Origin: Taishania sp037189645
Lineage (GTDB): Bacteria; Bacteroidota; Bacteroidia; Flavobacteriales_D; Crocinitomicaceae
Direction of reading: 5' to 3'
DNA length: 64,000 nucleotides
Assembly: GCA_037189645.1 (NCBI GenBank)
Contig: JBBCIY010000011.1
Span: forward strand, 90,972-154,971
This document shows positions 1-9,291 of the stretch, one piece after another. A program made the translations under genes and the position numbers. Under the pieces are notes generated by a model. It made no database searches. It had not been told where the DNA came from and saw only the letters and a list, made by a program, of their open reading frames with translations. Each line of letters opens with the position of its first letter. Position 1 is the first letter of the stretch.

Positions 1-2404
1 TCAGCACGATCTCATTTCCGTACGTATCTCCCTGCGTACCACTTGTCATCAGCTTCGTGTTCGCCATTACCGAAATAAATTCATCTGCGGTTGAAGCAGG
101 TGTAAATGTATTTCCTGAAACAGTAACGTTCTTAGACGCGGAGCTCAGCAAACCGATGTTCGTATAGTTTGTGAAATCATTATTGATAATTGCAACACTT
201 GCGTTATCAACTGACCTGATCTCAACCAGCGCGTACAGGCTGTCGGCAGACATTGGTGTAACAGCATCAATGGTATTGTCCTCCAACTGGATGTCGATCC
301 CTGCCAATGGCGCGTTGATCATTGTGATACCGCTTAACTGGTTATTTGTTACAGCCAGGTCCGTATTTGAGCGGATCGCCTGTACCGTATAGTAAGCTTT
401 GATCTCGTTACCGGAAACAGTTCCTCCGGATCCGTCAGCGTTTCCTGCTCCCAGGGTGATTCCACGACCGAAAATATTATTTCCTTCCGGAGTAGCCGTA
501 CCGATCACGTTATCCTGAATGGAAACAGTATAATTTGCCGCACCTGCCGGAGCATTCAAACGAACAGCGAATGCATCCCACACCATTCCGTAAGGGATCA
601 CCGGCGACGTAGATACAATCTCATTGTTATTCAGATCCAGTCCGTTAAAGTTGCTTGCAGAAGAAACGATACCATACTGACCTGTTGAAGCTGTCAGGCC
701 AAGCTCTAATCTCAATCCTCTCAAGGTAACATCCAGCGCATTGATATCAAAAACAGTTGTCTGATCTGTTGTCAGAACCGGTTTGTCATTCACATCGCCT
801 GCTCTTACTGTCAGATCGTCAACGCTGATGTTCAGAACACTTGTCTGAGCATACGTTCCCGCAGCCACATCAATTGTATCGGAAGGGACAGAAACAGCAA
901 TTGCATGAGCAATCGTAGCACAAGGGTGGCCCGGTAATGTACAATCATTGGAAACATCCGTACCTGTTGTCGCTACATACCTGTTCTGATCTGCAGATCG
1001 GATAACAACCTGTCCTAAAGCAGGGTTATCGGAAATATCTGTATTCTTTGTTTCGATATCCGAAAAGTCCACCAGGTTGTAATTGTTGTGGATCGCCAAT
1101 GCTTCGATATTCTGGGAAACCGGTTTCATGGTAGTGGCAGCATACGGAGACCACAGTGGATGAGCAGAGCTGATTCCGGCATTGTCATCCAGCACGATGT
1201 ATTGCCCAAGGTCAGAGTCGAAAATGTTCCTGTCGGACGTGTTTTCACCACCAACGATAACTGTTCCGAATGCTGGTGTATTTACTCCGTAGTGGTCCGC
1301 GAAAATGATCGCCGCACCCTGCCCGGTAGCTCCGGCATTGAACGTGTTTCCTAAAACTTCAATCTCATCGGCATACGTATTGTTCTGGGTACCGTTCGTC
1401 ATAAACTTCGTATTCACCATTAACGACGCGAAGTTGGAAGCAGAAGACGAAGGATTGAATGTATTGCCGTTTACCAGCACGTTTCTGGATGACTCACTGA
1501 TCAAACCGATATTGGTGAAGTCATTAACAGTATTGTTGCTGAAAACAACAGTAGCATCATTTATACTACGCAGCTCTACCACGGCGTACAGGTTATCAGG
1601 TGTCATTTGTGTTTCACCGCTGAACGTGTTATTGTCCACAGTCACATTAACTCCCGTCAACGGATGATTGATCATTGTGATCCCGTTGAATGTATTGTTC
1701 GTGATATCCAGGTCCGCTGCTATTCTCGCCGACTGAACTGTGTAATAAGCAGTGATGTTATTCCCGTCGATCACACCTCCTGGTGCGTCTTTTCCTGCAC
1801 CTCCGTTCCCGATAAAGATCCCTCTTCCGAAAATATTGGCAGTGCTGGCAGCAATGATCTCATTGTCGCGGATCTCAACATTCTGGAGGTTATTGTTCTC
1901 CGAAGCCAGTGAGATCGCGAACGAAAGCCAGACCATATTCGTGCTTGGTGTGCCGCTGATCGGGTTCGTCGATTCAAACGTATTATTCAGAATCCGGATG
2001 TTGTCAAAATCCTGAGTTGAAACGATCCCTCTCAATCCCGTAGAAGATGTAAGCCCCATTCTGAAAACCAGGTCACTGATCGTTACATCATCGCTGTTCA
2101 CATTGATCAGCTCTTCAACGGATGACGTAATGATCGGTTTGTCTGAAGGATTAAGGGCTGTTAAAACAACTTGTTCGGAAATGTTCAACGTTGCATCCAA
2201 ATCATAGGATCCCGGAGCGATCTTGATCGTATCTCCGGCAGTAATCTGCGTGTATGCGTAACCAATTGTTGCGCATGGATTTCCCGGTGCTTGACAGTCA
2301 TTCGCCGCATCTGTACCTGCAGCAGATACATAACGTGTCGTTTGACTAACAGCAGCACCAGAAAGCAGTGTAAGCACAGCTGTAAAAAGTAATTGTGATT
2401 TCAT
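1..2404 (-). CDS. Secreted beta-helix-type repeat protein, two-unit internal duplication (partial, C-terminus beyond window)
   Basis: An open frame runs on the minus strand from the ATG at 2404 to the window edge (about 801 residues seen). Residues 1-21 form a signal peptide ending near AAVSQ. The rest is rich in Asn, Thr, Ser and short hydrophobic strands, with motifs such as NNTF, VSGNTF and DNNTF spaced like coils of a right-handed parallel beta-helix (pectate-lyase-like fold). A unit beginning RYVSAAGTD at residue 24 is repeated from RYVATTGTD at residue 475, a period of 451 residues; both copies hold NDC-x4-PCATI, AYYTVQ, GITMIN, LYA-VE-RS and GNTF-P-S in the same order. Probably exported to the surface or outside; the C-terminus that would show a T9SS sorting domain is not in view. 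No catalytic residues can be assigned. Confidence 0.85.
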   Translation of the reverse strand, partial: MKSQLLFTAVLTLLSGAAVSQTTRYVSAAGTDAANDCQAPGNPCATIGYAYTQITAGDTIKIAPGSYDLDATLNISEQVVLTALNPSDKPIITSSVEELINVNSDDVTISDLVFRMGLTSSTGLRGIVSTQDFDNIRILNNTFESTNPISGTPSTNMVWLSFAISLASENNNLQNVEIRDNEIIAASTANIFGRGIFIGNGGAGKDAPGGVIDGNNITAYYTVQSARIAADLDITNNTFNGITMINHPLTGVNVTVDNNTFSGETQMTPDNLYAVVELRSINDATVVFSNNTVNDFTNIGLISESSRNVLVNGNTFNPSSSASNFASLMVNTKFMTNGTQNNTYADEIEVLGNTFNAGATGQGAAIIFADHYGVNTPAFGTVIVGGENTSDRNIFDSDLGQYIVLDDNAGISSAHPLWSPYAATTMKPVSQNIEALAIHNNYNLVDFSDIETKNTDISDNPALGQVVIRSADQNRYVATTGTDVSNDCTLPGHPCATIAHAIAVSVPSDTIDVAAGTYAQTSVLNISVDDLTVRAGDVNDKPVLTTDQTTVFDINALDVTLRGLRLELGLTASTGQYGIVSSASNFNGLDLNNNEIVSTSPVIPYGMVWDAFAVRLNAPAGAANYTVSIQDNVIGTATPEGNNIFGRGITLGAGNADGSGGTVSGNEIKAYYTVQAIRSNTDLAVTNNQLSGITMINAPLAGIDIQLEDNTIDAVTPMSADSLYALVEIRSVDNASVAIINNDFTNYTNIGLLSSASKNVTVSGNTFTPASTADEFISVMANTKLMTSGTQGDTYGNEIVL

Positions 2405-2677
2405 GTTAAAAAATTATTAATTTCCTGTAAAATTAACTGATTCCATCTGAATTTCAGAAAATAAGGACTACAATAATTGTTAACAACACCAGTCGTAATG
2501 CGTCATCAGCATGATTTTTAGCTCATTACGCAGGTGATAAAATTCTGCATTTTTTTACGGTTTTAGCTATAATTACCTAATTTTTTACATTTTTCCGGGA
2601 AATGCTTCCTGCCCGGACCATGAAAAAAGAACGATGTGACCGTTGAAGGATTCCAATTCAGGTTCAACCTATTGAGG

Positions 2678-3424
2678 TCATTTCAAAAGCTCTTCCAGGA
2701 ACAGGAGTGTATGATTCCAGGCTCTCTTTGCCATCAGCTCATTGTATTCCGGTGATTCCGGGTTGGTAAATGTATGCCCGCAATGTGCGTATGTAATGAT
2801 CTGCCAGTCTGCTTTTCCTTCATTCATTTCCAGGACGAAATTGTCGTAATCCGCTTTACTGACCGATTTATCATCTGCCGGATGCTCTACCAGTACTTTT
2901 GTTTTGATCTCAGTATGAGGGCGGTCACCTGCCTTTGCCAGTCCTCCGTGAATACTCACCACTCCCGCAACCGGAAATCCTGCCCGGGCGGTTTCCAATG
3001 CTCCTGTTCCGCCAAAGCAATAACCGATCACCGCTATTCTTTCAGCGATGGCACCTTGTTTTTTCAATTCTTCCAACGCCAGGGAGATCCGGTGCTGATA
3101 GGCTTTGTAATCCGTTTTATACTGTGTGGCTATCTTTGCTGCAGCAGCATTGTCCGAAGGAACATTCCCTTCTCCGTAAATGTCCGCAATGAACGCTATA
3201 TATCCTTGTTTCTCCAGCTCCAGAGCAGCTTGTTCTGCTTCGTTGTCAACTCCTTTCCAGGCAGGAAGGATCAATACGCCCGGTAATTTCTTACCGGCAT
3301 TGGAGGTAACCAGCCCATTGAGCTTTTGAGTCCCGTCATTGTAAACAACTTTTTTTAATTCCTGGGCATTGGATTTCATCGTGAAAAAAATTACTGTCAA
3401 AGCCATTAAAAACCTCATATTCAT
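2678..3424 (-). CDS. Dienelactone hydrolase family protein, exported
   Basis: A 248-residue alpha/beta hydrolase of the dienelactone hydrolase family. Residues 1-21 look like a signal peptide (cleavage after SNA), so it probably acts in the periplasm. The nucleophile motif GYCFGG places the catalytic Cys at 136, followed by an Asp in PADD and a His in the CGH segment, which is the Cys-Asp-His triad typical of the family. Family members hydrolyse ester or lactone bonds; the substrate here cannot be told from sequence. It is transcribed divergently from the AraC regulator, so that regulator could control it, but this is inference. A weak -7 box (TAAGTTTA on the minus strand, 3435-3442) lies 10 nt before the start. 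Confidence 0.88.
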   Translation of the reverse strand: MNMRFLMALTVIFFTMKSNAQELKKVVYNDGTQKLNGLVTSNAGKKLPGVLILPAWKGVDNEAEQAALELEKQGYIAFIADIYGEGNVPSDNAAAAKIATQYKTDYKAYQHRISLALEELKKQGAIAERIAVIGYCFGGTGALETARAGFPVAGVVSIHGGLAKAGDRPHTEIKTKVLVEHPADDKSVSKADYDNFVLEMNEGKADWQIITYAHCGHTFTNPESPEYNELMAKRAWNHTLLFLEELLK

Positions 3425-3668
3425 AGCATTATTTTAAACTTATACGTATGTGTACCATTACCATCTGAAAATACCACCACAAATTACAAAATATAAATCA
3501 CAGGCAGCATACATTCCAGGTATTATTTACCCATAAAATTAATGACCGCGGCTTTCCATTCCGTTCCGCATCACGAAAACGATCCATGTCCTTCCAGCGA
3601 GGCTGCAACAGGCAACCGGAGAAAGAAAAAGGTTAATTTATACATCATTGTCAAAATTCGTTTTTTAA

Positions 3669-3708
3669 TTGTTTACAGTTGTAAATTTCTGTCAGATAAT
3701 TGTAAATT
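3669..3708 (+). promoter_or_regulatory. Candidate operator upstream of the AraC gene
   Basis: Two direct copies of TTGTAAATT lie at 3679-3687 and 3700-3708, exactly 21 bp apart (two helical turns). The first overlaps an inverted repeat TTTACA-GT-TGTAAA at 3672-3685. Direct half-sites about two turns apart are typical of AraC/XylS binding. The second copy ends 6 nt before the ATG, so binding there would block expression of the regulator gene itself. No good TAnnTTTG box was seen here. Confidence 0.45.
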
Positions 3709-3714
3709 CACAGT

Positions 3715-4551
3715 ATGAAAAAATCACAGTTCGAACCGTTGGTAATCCATACTTTTGAAACGATGACCTTCCCGCTTCCGAAACACAGTCATACGTATTA
3801 TGAGCTGATCTACATTTTCAAGGGGTCCGGAAATCATTTCATCAACAAGATCGTCATCCCTTACAAAACCGGCGACCTGTTCCTGATCTCACCGGATGAT
3901 GAGCATTATTTCGAGATCAGGAAAATGACAAAATTCTGCTTCATCAAGTTCAATGACAGTTTTTTCCAGTCCAACAAACACCTTTCCCCCGATCTGCTTG
4001 TCAATACATCTCCCCTGGAGATCATGCGCAATCCGCTGCTGAAAGAAATGAAGCTGGTCTTCACAGAGCCTTGTAAGTCGATCTTGAGAAAAACCGTTGA
4101 GAACATCAATGAGTATGATCGCATGCACGATGTGGCAGGTTCTCCCATTGTTTTTTTCCAGGTGCTGTCCCTTTTCGGACTGATCCGCGAGGCATCCGCT
4201 AAACTGAATGTAAGGATCGATCATGGAGCGCCTGCAAAAGAAGACCTGATCTCTTACATCCATCAGCACATCTACGAACCTGATAAAATCAGGATCAGCA
4301 TCATTGCTAGGCATTTCAATATCTCCGCCAATTATTTCAGCTATTATTTCAAACGCAATTTCGGAATGCCTTACAGGGACTACCTGAATGATTATAAGGT
4401 CAGGCTGATCGAGCGGAGAATAAAATCGGGGCAGATGACCTTGAAGCAGATCGCTTACGAATTCGGTTTCACCGACGAAAGCCATCTTACCAATTACTTC
4501 AAAAAACTGAGGCAGGTCAGCCCTTCCGGCTTCAAAACACTAAATACATAA
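3715..4551 (+). CDS. AraC family transcriptional regulator
   Basis: A 278-residue regulator with an N-terminal cupin-like sensing domain (about residues 10-95, with HSHTYYEL and GDLFLISPDDEH) and a C-terminal double helix-turn-helix AraC domain (about 180-275). The second helix pair carries the family signature IAYEFGF-x4-HLTNYFKK ending PSGFK. The ATG at 3715 leaves the cupin start intact. The stop is 7 nt before the 2-hydroxyacid dehydrogenase gene on the same strand, so the two are almost certainly one operon, and the regulator probably responds to a compound handled by that enzyme or by the divergent hydrolase. The effector is unknown. Confidence 0.92.
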   Translation: MKKSQFEPLVIHTFETMTFPLPKHSHTYYELIYIFKGSGNHFINKIVIPYKTGDLFLISPDDEHYFEIRKMTKFCFIKFNDSFFQSNKHLSPDLLVNTSPLEIMRNPLLKEMKLVFTEPCKSILRKTVENINEYDRMHDVAGSPIVFFQVLSLFGLIREASAKLNVRIDHGAPAKEDLISYIHQHIYEPDKIRISIIARHFNISANYFSYYFKRNFGMPYRDYLNDYKVRLIERRIKSGQMTLKQIAYEFGFTDESHLTNYFKKLRQVSPSGFKTLNT

Positions 4552-4558
4552 CCAGGAT

Positions 4559-5530
4559 ATGAAAGTATTTTTAAACAAACGGATTCCTGAGACCGGGATG
4601 AACATCCTGGCTGATCACGCCATTGATGTGATCCTGCCGGAGTCACAGTCGCTCACAAAAGAAGAGTGGATGAACCATTGCCGGCAAGCCGATGCCATTC
4701 TCAACGTCGGGAAGAACGATTTTGACAGCCATTTTTTCGAATCCTGCCCGAACGTAAAAGCGATTTCCCTTTATTCTGTAGGGTACAATCATGTCGATAT
4801 GGAAGCAGCTACAAAGCGGAATGTCGCTATCGGGAACACCCCTGATGTATTGAGCAGAGCCACTTCTGATACTTCCTTCCTGCTGATGCAATCCGTGGCA
4901 AGAAGAGCGGTGTTCAATTTTGAATGCGTGAAAACAGGCAACTGGCCTGAAATCGTTGATCCGATGGCCCATTTAGGGCAGGAATTGTACGGAAAAGTGC
5001 TCGGGGTCTACGGACTGGGAAGAATCGGGCTGGAAATGGCGAAAAAATGCAAAGCCGCTTTCGGAATGGAGATCATTTACCACAACCGAAGCAGGAATGA
5101 AGCTGCCGAAAAAGTGCTGAATGCCCGTTATGTGAGTTTCGATGAACTGATCAGCGAATCGGATGTCATCAGTCTGCATGCGAATTATACGGACGATCAG
5201 AAAGAGGTCTTCAATTCCGTGGTCTTTAACCGGATGAAGCCAACCTCCATCTTTATCAACACTGCCCGGGGAGGATTTCACAATGAACCTGATCTGTATG
5301 AAGCCCTGATCAACAAAAAAATCTGGGGAGCTGGGCTGGATGTCACCAACCCGGAGCCAATAGTGCCTTCCTCTCCCCTGCTGGACCTACCAACAGTATG
5401 TGTCTTTCCACATATCGGATCGGCAACGGTCGAAGCACGGAACGGCATGGCACGATCAGCAGCAGAGAACATCGTTGCTTTTGCAAAAGGAGAACAAATG
5501 CCTTATGCTGTTAACAGGATCCAATTATAA
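4559..5530 (+). CDS. D-isomer-specific 2-hydroxyacid dehydrogenase
   Basis: A 323-residue NAD(P)-dependent oxidoreductase of the D-2-hydroxyacid dehydrogenase family. The Rossmann motif GLGRIG is at 152-157. The catalytic Arg237 (NTARGG), Glu266 (NPEP) and His285 (PHIGSAT) are at the spacing the family requires, so the enzyme should be active. The family reduces 2-keto acids such as glyoxylate, hydroxypyruvate or 2-ketogluconate; the PHIGSAT-ARNGMA stretch resembles glyoxylate/hydroxypyruvate/2-ketogluconate reductases more than phosphoglycerate dehydrogenase, and the ACT domain of the latter is absent. It starts 7 nt after the AraC regulator and is likely co-transcribed with it. Confidence 0.92.
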   Translation: MKVFLNKRIPETGMNILADHAIDVILPESQSLTKEEWMNHCRQADAILNVGKNDFDSHFFESCPNVKAISLYSVGYNHVDMEAATKRNVAIGNTPDVLSRATSDTSFLLMQSVARRAVFNFECVKTGNWPEIVDPMAHLGQELYGKVLGVYGLGRIGLEMAKKCKAAFGMEIIYHNRSRNEAAEKVLNARYVSFDELISESDVISLHANYTDDQKEVFNSVVFNRMKPTSIFINTARGGFHNEPDLYEALINKKIWGAGLDVTNPEPIVPSSPLLDLPTVCVFPHIGSATVEARNGMARSAAENIVAFAKGEQMPYAVNRIQL

Positions 5531-5578
5531 GCTGTGGATAAAGTGCCGCTGAATCCTCAAATGGGTTAAAAACTTTTG

Positions 5579-5586
5579 TATATTTG
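5579..5586 (+). promoter_or_regulatory. -7 box of the RDD gene, near-leaderless
   Basis: TATATTTG matches the Bacteroidota consensus TAnnTTTG exactly and ends 5 nt before the ATG at 5592, so the transcript would start at or within about 2 nt of the start codon. No clear TTG is seen at the -33 position. Confidence 0.6.
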
Positions 5587-5591
5587 GCGGC

Positions 5592-6140
5592 ATGAAAACG
5601 ATTGAGAACATTAAAATTGATAAAACCTATTATCAAAATACTACTGACGAAAACGGAAACGCTGTCAAAATTGAGAAAAAACATAACGTTAAACGTGACC
5701 CTGTATTAGTTACACAAGGAGTACGTTTCGGATATTACCTGATCGACGTGGTCTTCATTTATATTACAGCTTTTGTATTGGGAATTGTATTTGCGCTGTT
5801 CGGCCTGGAAAACATCCTCGATGACGATATATCGTCCCGCATATTCGGAATGCTGTTGATTGTTGCTTACTATTTTATCCTTGAAGCCAGTATCGGAACT
5901 TCCATCGGTAAGCTGATCTGTGGTTATACTGTTATTAACCAATATGCAGAAAAGCCAAGTATATCCGCTATTTTAGGGCGCAGCTTCTCGCGAATTGTTC
6001 CTTTTGAAGCATTTTCCTGTTTTGCTGAGAGAGGCTGGCACGATAAATGGTCCAATACATACGTTGTAAAAAATTCAGAAAAGGAAAAGTTGAGAAGACT
6101 TTTAGGTAATTTAAGCGAACGACACGACATACTGGACTAA
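5592..6140 (+). CDS. RDD family membrane protein
   Basis: A 182-residue inner-membrane protein. After a hydrophilic N-terminal stretch of about 40 residues, rich in Lys, Asn and Asp, the segment around RFGYYLIDVVFIY is the start of the RDD domain, followed by further membrane segments (about 46-70, 84-103) and the conserved SIGKLICGY and GRSFSRIVPFEAFS segments. RDD proteins are poorly understood; some affect ion transport. No partner is evident: the gene stands alone between the dehydrogenase and a convergent gene. Its promoter box is only 5 nt from the start codon, so no ribosome-binding site is possible. Confidence 0.85.
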   Translation: MKTIENIKIDKTYYQNTTDENGNAVKIEKKHNVKRDPVLVTQGVRFGYYLIDVVFIYITAFVLGIVFALFGLENILDDDISSRIFGMLLIVAYYFILEASIGTSIGKLICGYTVINQYAEKPSISAILGRSFSRIVPFEAFSCFAERGWHDKWSNTYVVKNSEKEKLRRLLGNLSERHDILD

Positions 6141-6153
6141 CAAGCCGGGCATT

Positions 6154-7665
6154 TTAATACACCTCCAGGACTCCGTACATATCAATGAGCTGGTAGTCGT
6201 AAATATCTTTTCCCGTAATCAGAAATTTGTAATTGAACGTATTCGAAGGCTTCAAAACGTACATCGTGATCAGTGATGAGAAAGTAGTATTGTCGAACTC
6301 GCAGAATACGATGCTTTTCATCCCCTCTTCATAGGAAACGGCATATTTCCCGGCAATCACTCCTATATGCTCTCCCACAGCCAGATTGAATTCGATCTGC
6401 GTGTCTTTCTTCAATTCGTAATAATAAGGCTGGTTTCCCGGGTTGTTATTGAACACCACGAGCTGGACCGTATACCCGGATTCATTCCTGAAAAACGCAG
6501 GTTTTCCGTTCTTTTTATCGGAGAGCGAAGCAAAGCCTTCCGGAAGCGAAGATGTCGTGATCTTTTTTGTCTCGTTCTTACAGACAGCTTCCGAACGGAT
6601 TGTATCAGACGAGAGATATTCTTCCCAGGTCTTATAAAATTCATGCACGGCTGGGTTGGAAATCGTTTTGCGTGCATCTACCATCAGCTCACGGCCTTCG
6701 ATATACGGATCGTCGACCTCAAGGTTAAGAATCGGCTCAGGCTGGATGGTTTTCATTAGTGAATCAATGTGCTTCCTTTCTTCGACTGTAAATTCCGTGA
6801 ATGATGACGCTGTTTCCTTTTCCTGCGGTGTCACCTGCTCACTCCATGGTCTGAAAACGATCAGCCAGGTTACCATTCCTGCAAACACAAGCAATCCAAT
6901 GGTTGTCAACAAAGGTTTCAGGCGAATTTTCGACTGCCTGTGCCCTTTATTCTCCACTGTAAACACGCCGCTTTTCAAGTCGTTCTGAAAATTGGAAAGC
7001 TGCGTAAGGTGTTCGGGATTCAGCCGCAGCTGCTGTAATTGCTTCACAATCCAGTTGGCCATTCTCAAGGTGCATCCTTTCGACTCCAGAATCCTGAAAC
7101 AGTTTTCCACGTATGCGATGACATGCGCGTAAGAACGCTTTGAAAACGAATTCAGGGTCCCGATCACCTGTTCATTCACCACATCATGAATCACCCCGAC
7201 CAGCTGATCTTCCGTCACGTGCTTCTGATTTTCTAATTGGTGGATCGTGGTAAACAGCAACTCTACTTTTTCATGGATGACCTGCTCTACGATGGCCCTG
7301 GAATCCGGTTCCAGAAGGACGATGTATTCGAGGGTTTCATCAAGTCTGCCGCTCTCTGCCTGCTTCAGTAAAGGGGAAAACAAGAATGGAGTGATAAAAT
7401 CCCTGAATTCCGGGAAGAGCGTATGCTCCTGTATTTTCATCTTATCAGAAAACCGAATGGATGTGCTCCCTTCTCCCAGTATTTCCCGCACTTCTCTCCA
7501 TTGCTCAATCCACCCGATGAATATAACTGCATTCGGCCGCTGGAGATAAACTAAAAATTCCCTTAGCGCAACGTCATCCGCTGACAACAAAAAACGATCC
7601 GTTTCTTCAAACCGGAATGGTTCGCCAAAAATCCTGCTTAGCTCAGCATGAGAATAATAGTTCAT
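6154..7665 (-). CDS. Unrecognised single-pass membrane protein
   Basis: A 503-residue protein I do not recognise. About 250 mostly charged, helical N-terminal residues are followed by one membrane segment (roughly 250-272, ending in LIVFRPW) and a C-terminal domain of about 230 residues rich in beta strands and Asn/Tyr, presumably periplasmic. A reading beginning at 7677 uses a TTG codon; the ATG at 7665 (MNYYSHAEL) is the better start. It lies 30 nt downstream of the S41 protease gene on the same strand, so co-transcription is likely. The layout (cytoplasmic helical part, one membrane pass, extracytoplasmic beta domain) would suit a transmembrane signalling or scaffold role, but this is only inference. 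Confidence 0.75.
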   Translation of the reverse strand: MNYYSHAELSRIFGEPFRFEETDRFLLSADDVALREFLVYLQRPNAVIFIGWIEQWREVREILGEGSTSIRFSDKMKIQEHTLFPEFRDFITPFLFSPLLKQAESGRLDETLEYIVLLEPDSRAIVEQVIHEKVELLFTTIHQLENQKHVTEDQLVGVIHDVVNEQVIGTLNSFSKRSYAHVIAYVENCFRILESKGCTLRMANWIVKQLQQLRLNPEHLTQLSNFQNDLKSGVFTVENKGHRQSKIRLKPLLTTIGLLVFAGMVTWLIVFRPWSEQVTPQEKETASSFTEFTVEERKHIDSLMKTIQPEPILNLEVDDPYIEGRELMVDARKTISNPAVHEFYKTWEEYLSSDTIRSEAVCKNETKKITTSSLPEGFASLSDKKNGKPAFFRNESGYTVQLVVFNNNPGNQPYYYELKKDTQIEFNLAVGEHIGVIAGKYAVSYEEGMKSIVFCEFDNTTFSSLITMYVLKPSNTFNYKFLITGKDIYDYQLIDMYGVLEVY

Positions 7666-7695
7666 GTTAATTACCAATTAATTCGGCCCACAGCC

Positions 7696-9291
7696 TTAAA
7701 AACTTGCCAGTGCTTTCTGTACTTCTTTGTCAAACTGGTTCATTACGGTATAATAACCGTTCTCCGTCCATATCTGACGCGCTATTTCCGCCTTGAGGAA
7801 ATTCCTGATCAGCTCTTTGCTTGTTTTCAGGTCCTCCTGGGTTACTCTTACTTTGAATTCTTTTTCGCTGAATGCTATAAAATCATTCAAAAGCTTGTCC
7901 GACACCTGGAAGGAATGGATATACTCCACCGGATTTTTCCATTTATTATACTTCCCGCTGGCATATTCGAAAGCAAATGCCTGGAATGACATCGTATAAC
8001 GCAACTGAGTCAGCAGCCAGCTGTTCCCAACTGTATCGAGCGGAACAAACACATCCGGCATGATCCCTCCACCTCCGTAGACCACCTTTCCTTTCGGAGT
8101 CGTGAACTTCAGGGAATCGACAAATTTGGATGAGTCGGGTGCATACAGTTCGCCATTGTCGTACCGTTCGATCCGGTCGTGGTAATAATCTTCGATATTT
8201 CCGTTGTACGGCTTCTGGATGCTCCTTCCTGTCGGTGTGTAATACCTGGCAACTGTCAGGCGCAGGCTGCTGTTGTCGCGCAGTTTCATATCTTCCTGTA
8301 CAAGCCCCTTCCCGAAGCTTCTTCTCCCGATAATCGTCGCTCTGTCCTGGTCCTGCAATGCCCCGGCTACGATCTCGCTTGCCGATGCGGAGTTTTCGTT
8401 GATCAGCACAGCCACTCTGGTATTTTCCAGCACTCCGTCGCTCGTTGCTCTGTATTGCCGTTCTTTCGCGTGTTTTCCTTTCGTGGAAACAATGATTTTG
8501 TTATCCGCTAAAAATTCATCGGCCACTTTGGTAGCACTCTGCATTACTCCTCCCGCATTGTTTCGCAGGTCCAGGATCAGCTTTTTCATTCCCTGCGCTT
8601 TCAATTGTTCCGCAGCGCTTCTGAATTCATCGCCGGTTGTTACGGAGAACTGTTCAATTTTGATAAATCCCGTCTCCTTGTCAATCATATAGGCAGAAAG
8701 AACGGAGTAGATCGGGATTGTGCCCCGGATAATTGATTTGCTGAGCTTCTTGCCATCGCGCAGGATCTCCACTTTCACTTCCGTATTTTTCCTGCCTTTC
8801 AGCTTTGACATGATGTCATCGTTCTTGATCTTCACACCCGCGACACTTTTACCGTCTACCTTGATGATCTTATCTCCGGCCTTTAACCCTGCTCTTTCAG
8901 ATGGTGAATCAACGATCACATTTGTCACACAGACCGTATCACGGATGATAAAAAACCGTACACCGATCCCTGAAAATTCTCCCTGGATCTGCTCATTGGC
9001 CAGTTCCAGGTCCTTTGCCGAAATATAATTGGAATGAGGGTCGAGCTTGTGCAGCATATCGCTGATCGTCTGTTCCAGCAGGTCTTCCCTGTTGACACTG
9101 TCCACGTAATGATTGTCAATGATATCAATGATATCCTGGATCTTCTGGGAATTGGAATTACCATACCCTTTACTGAATCCCATAAAGGACGTTCCCGGCA
9201 TCGCCATCTGGCGTCCGAAAAAAATGCCCAATGCCAGCGCAGCTCCGATCAGTACCGGAGTCCAAAGCCGTAAATTACTGTTATTTTCCAT
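7696..9291 (-). CDS. S41 family C-terminal processing protease
   Basis: A 531-residue carboxyl-terminal processing peptidase. A membrane anchor or uncleaved signal lies at residues 10-27, a PDZ domain at about 95-180, then the S41 catalytic core. The catalytic Ser lies in NENSASASE (about 298-306) and the general-base Lys in SFGKG (Lys328), the normal Ser-Lys dyad. The protein acts in the periplasm, cutting other proteins near their C-termini. The C-terminal 130 residues are longer than in minimal CtpA enzymes, as in other Bacteroidota homologues. Its start overlaps the end of the upstream deaminase gene by 11 bp, indicating one operon. Confidence 0.93.
   Translation of the reverse strand: MENNSNLRLWTPVLIGAALALGIFFGRQMAMPGTSFMGFSKGYGNSNSQKIQDIIDIIDNHYVDSVNREDLLEQTISDMLHKLDPHSNYISAKDLELANEQIQGEFSGIGVRFFIIRDTVCVTNVIVDSPSERAGLKAGDKIIKVDGKSVAGVKIKNDDIMSKLKGRKNTEVKVEILRDGKKLSKSIIRGTIPIYSVLSAYMIDKETGFIKIEQFSVTTGDEFRSAAEQLKAQGMKKLILDLRNNAGGVMQSATKVADEFLADNKIIVSTKGKHAKERQYRATSDGVLENTRVAVLINENSASASEIVAGALQDQDRATIIGRRSFGKGLVQEDMKLRDNSSLRLTVARYYTPTGRSIQKPYNGNIEDYYHDRIERYDNGELYAPDSSKFVDSLKFTTPKGKVVYGGGGIMPDVFVPLDTVGNSWLLTQLRYTMSFQAFAFEYASGKYNKWKNPVEYIHSFQVSDKLLNDFIAFSEKEFKVRVTQEDLKTSKELIRNFLKAEIARQIWTENGYYTVMNQFDKEVQKALASF

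Noticed and set aside
3889..4485. 198-codon frame on the minus strand under the AraC gene
   Set aside because: Antisense shadow of a clear AraC protein; the frame has no promoter and no family features.
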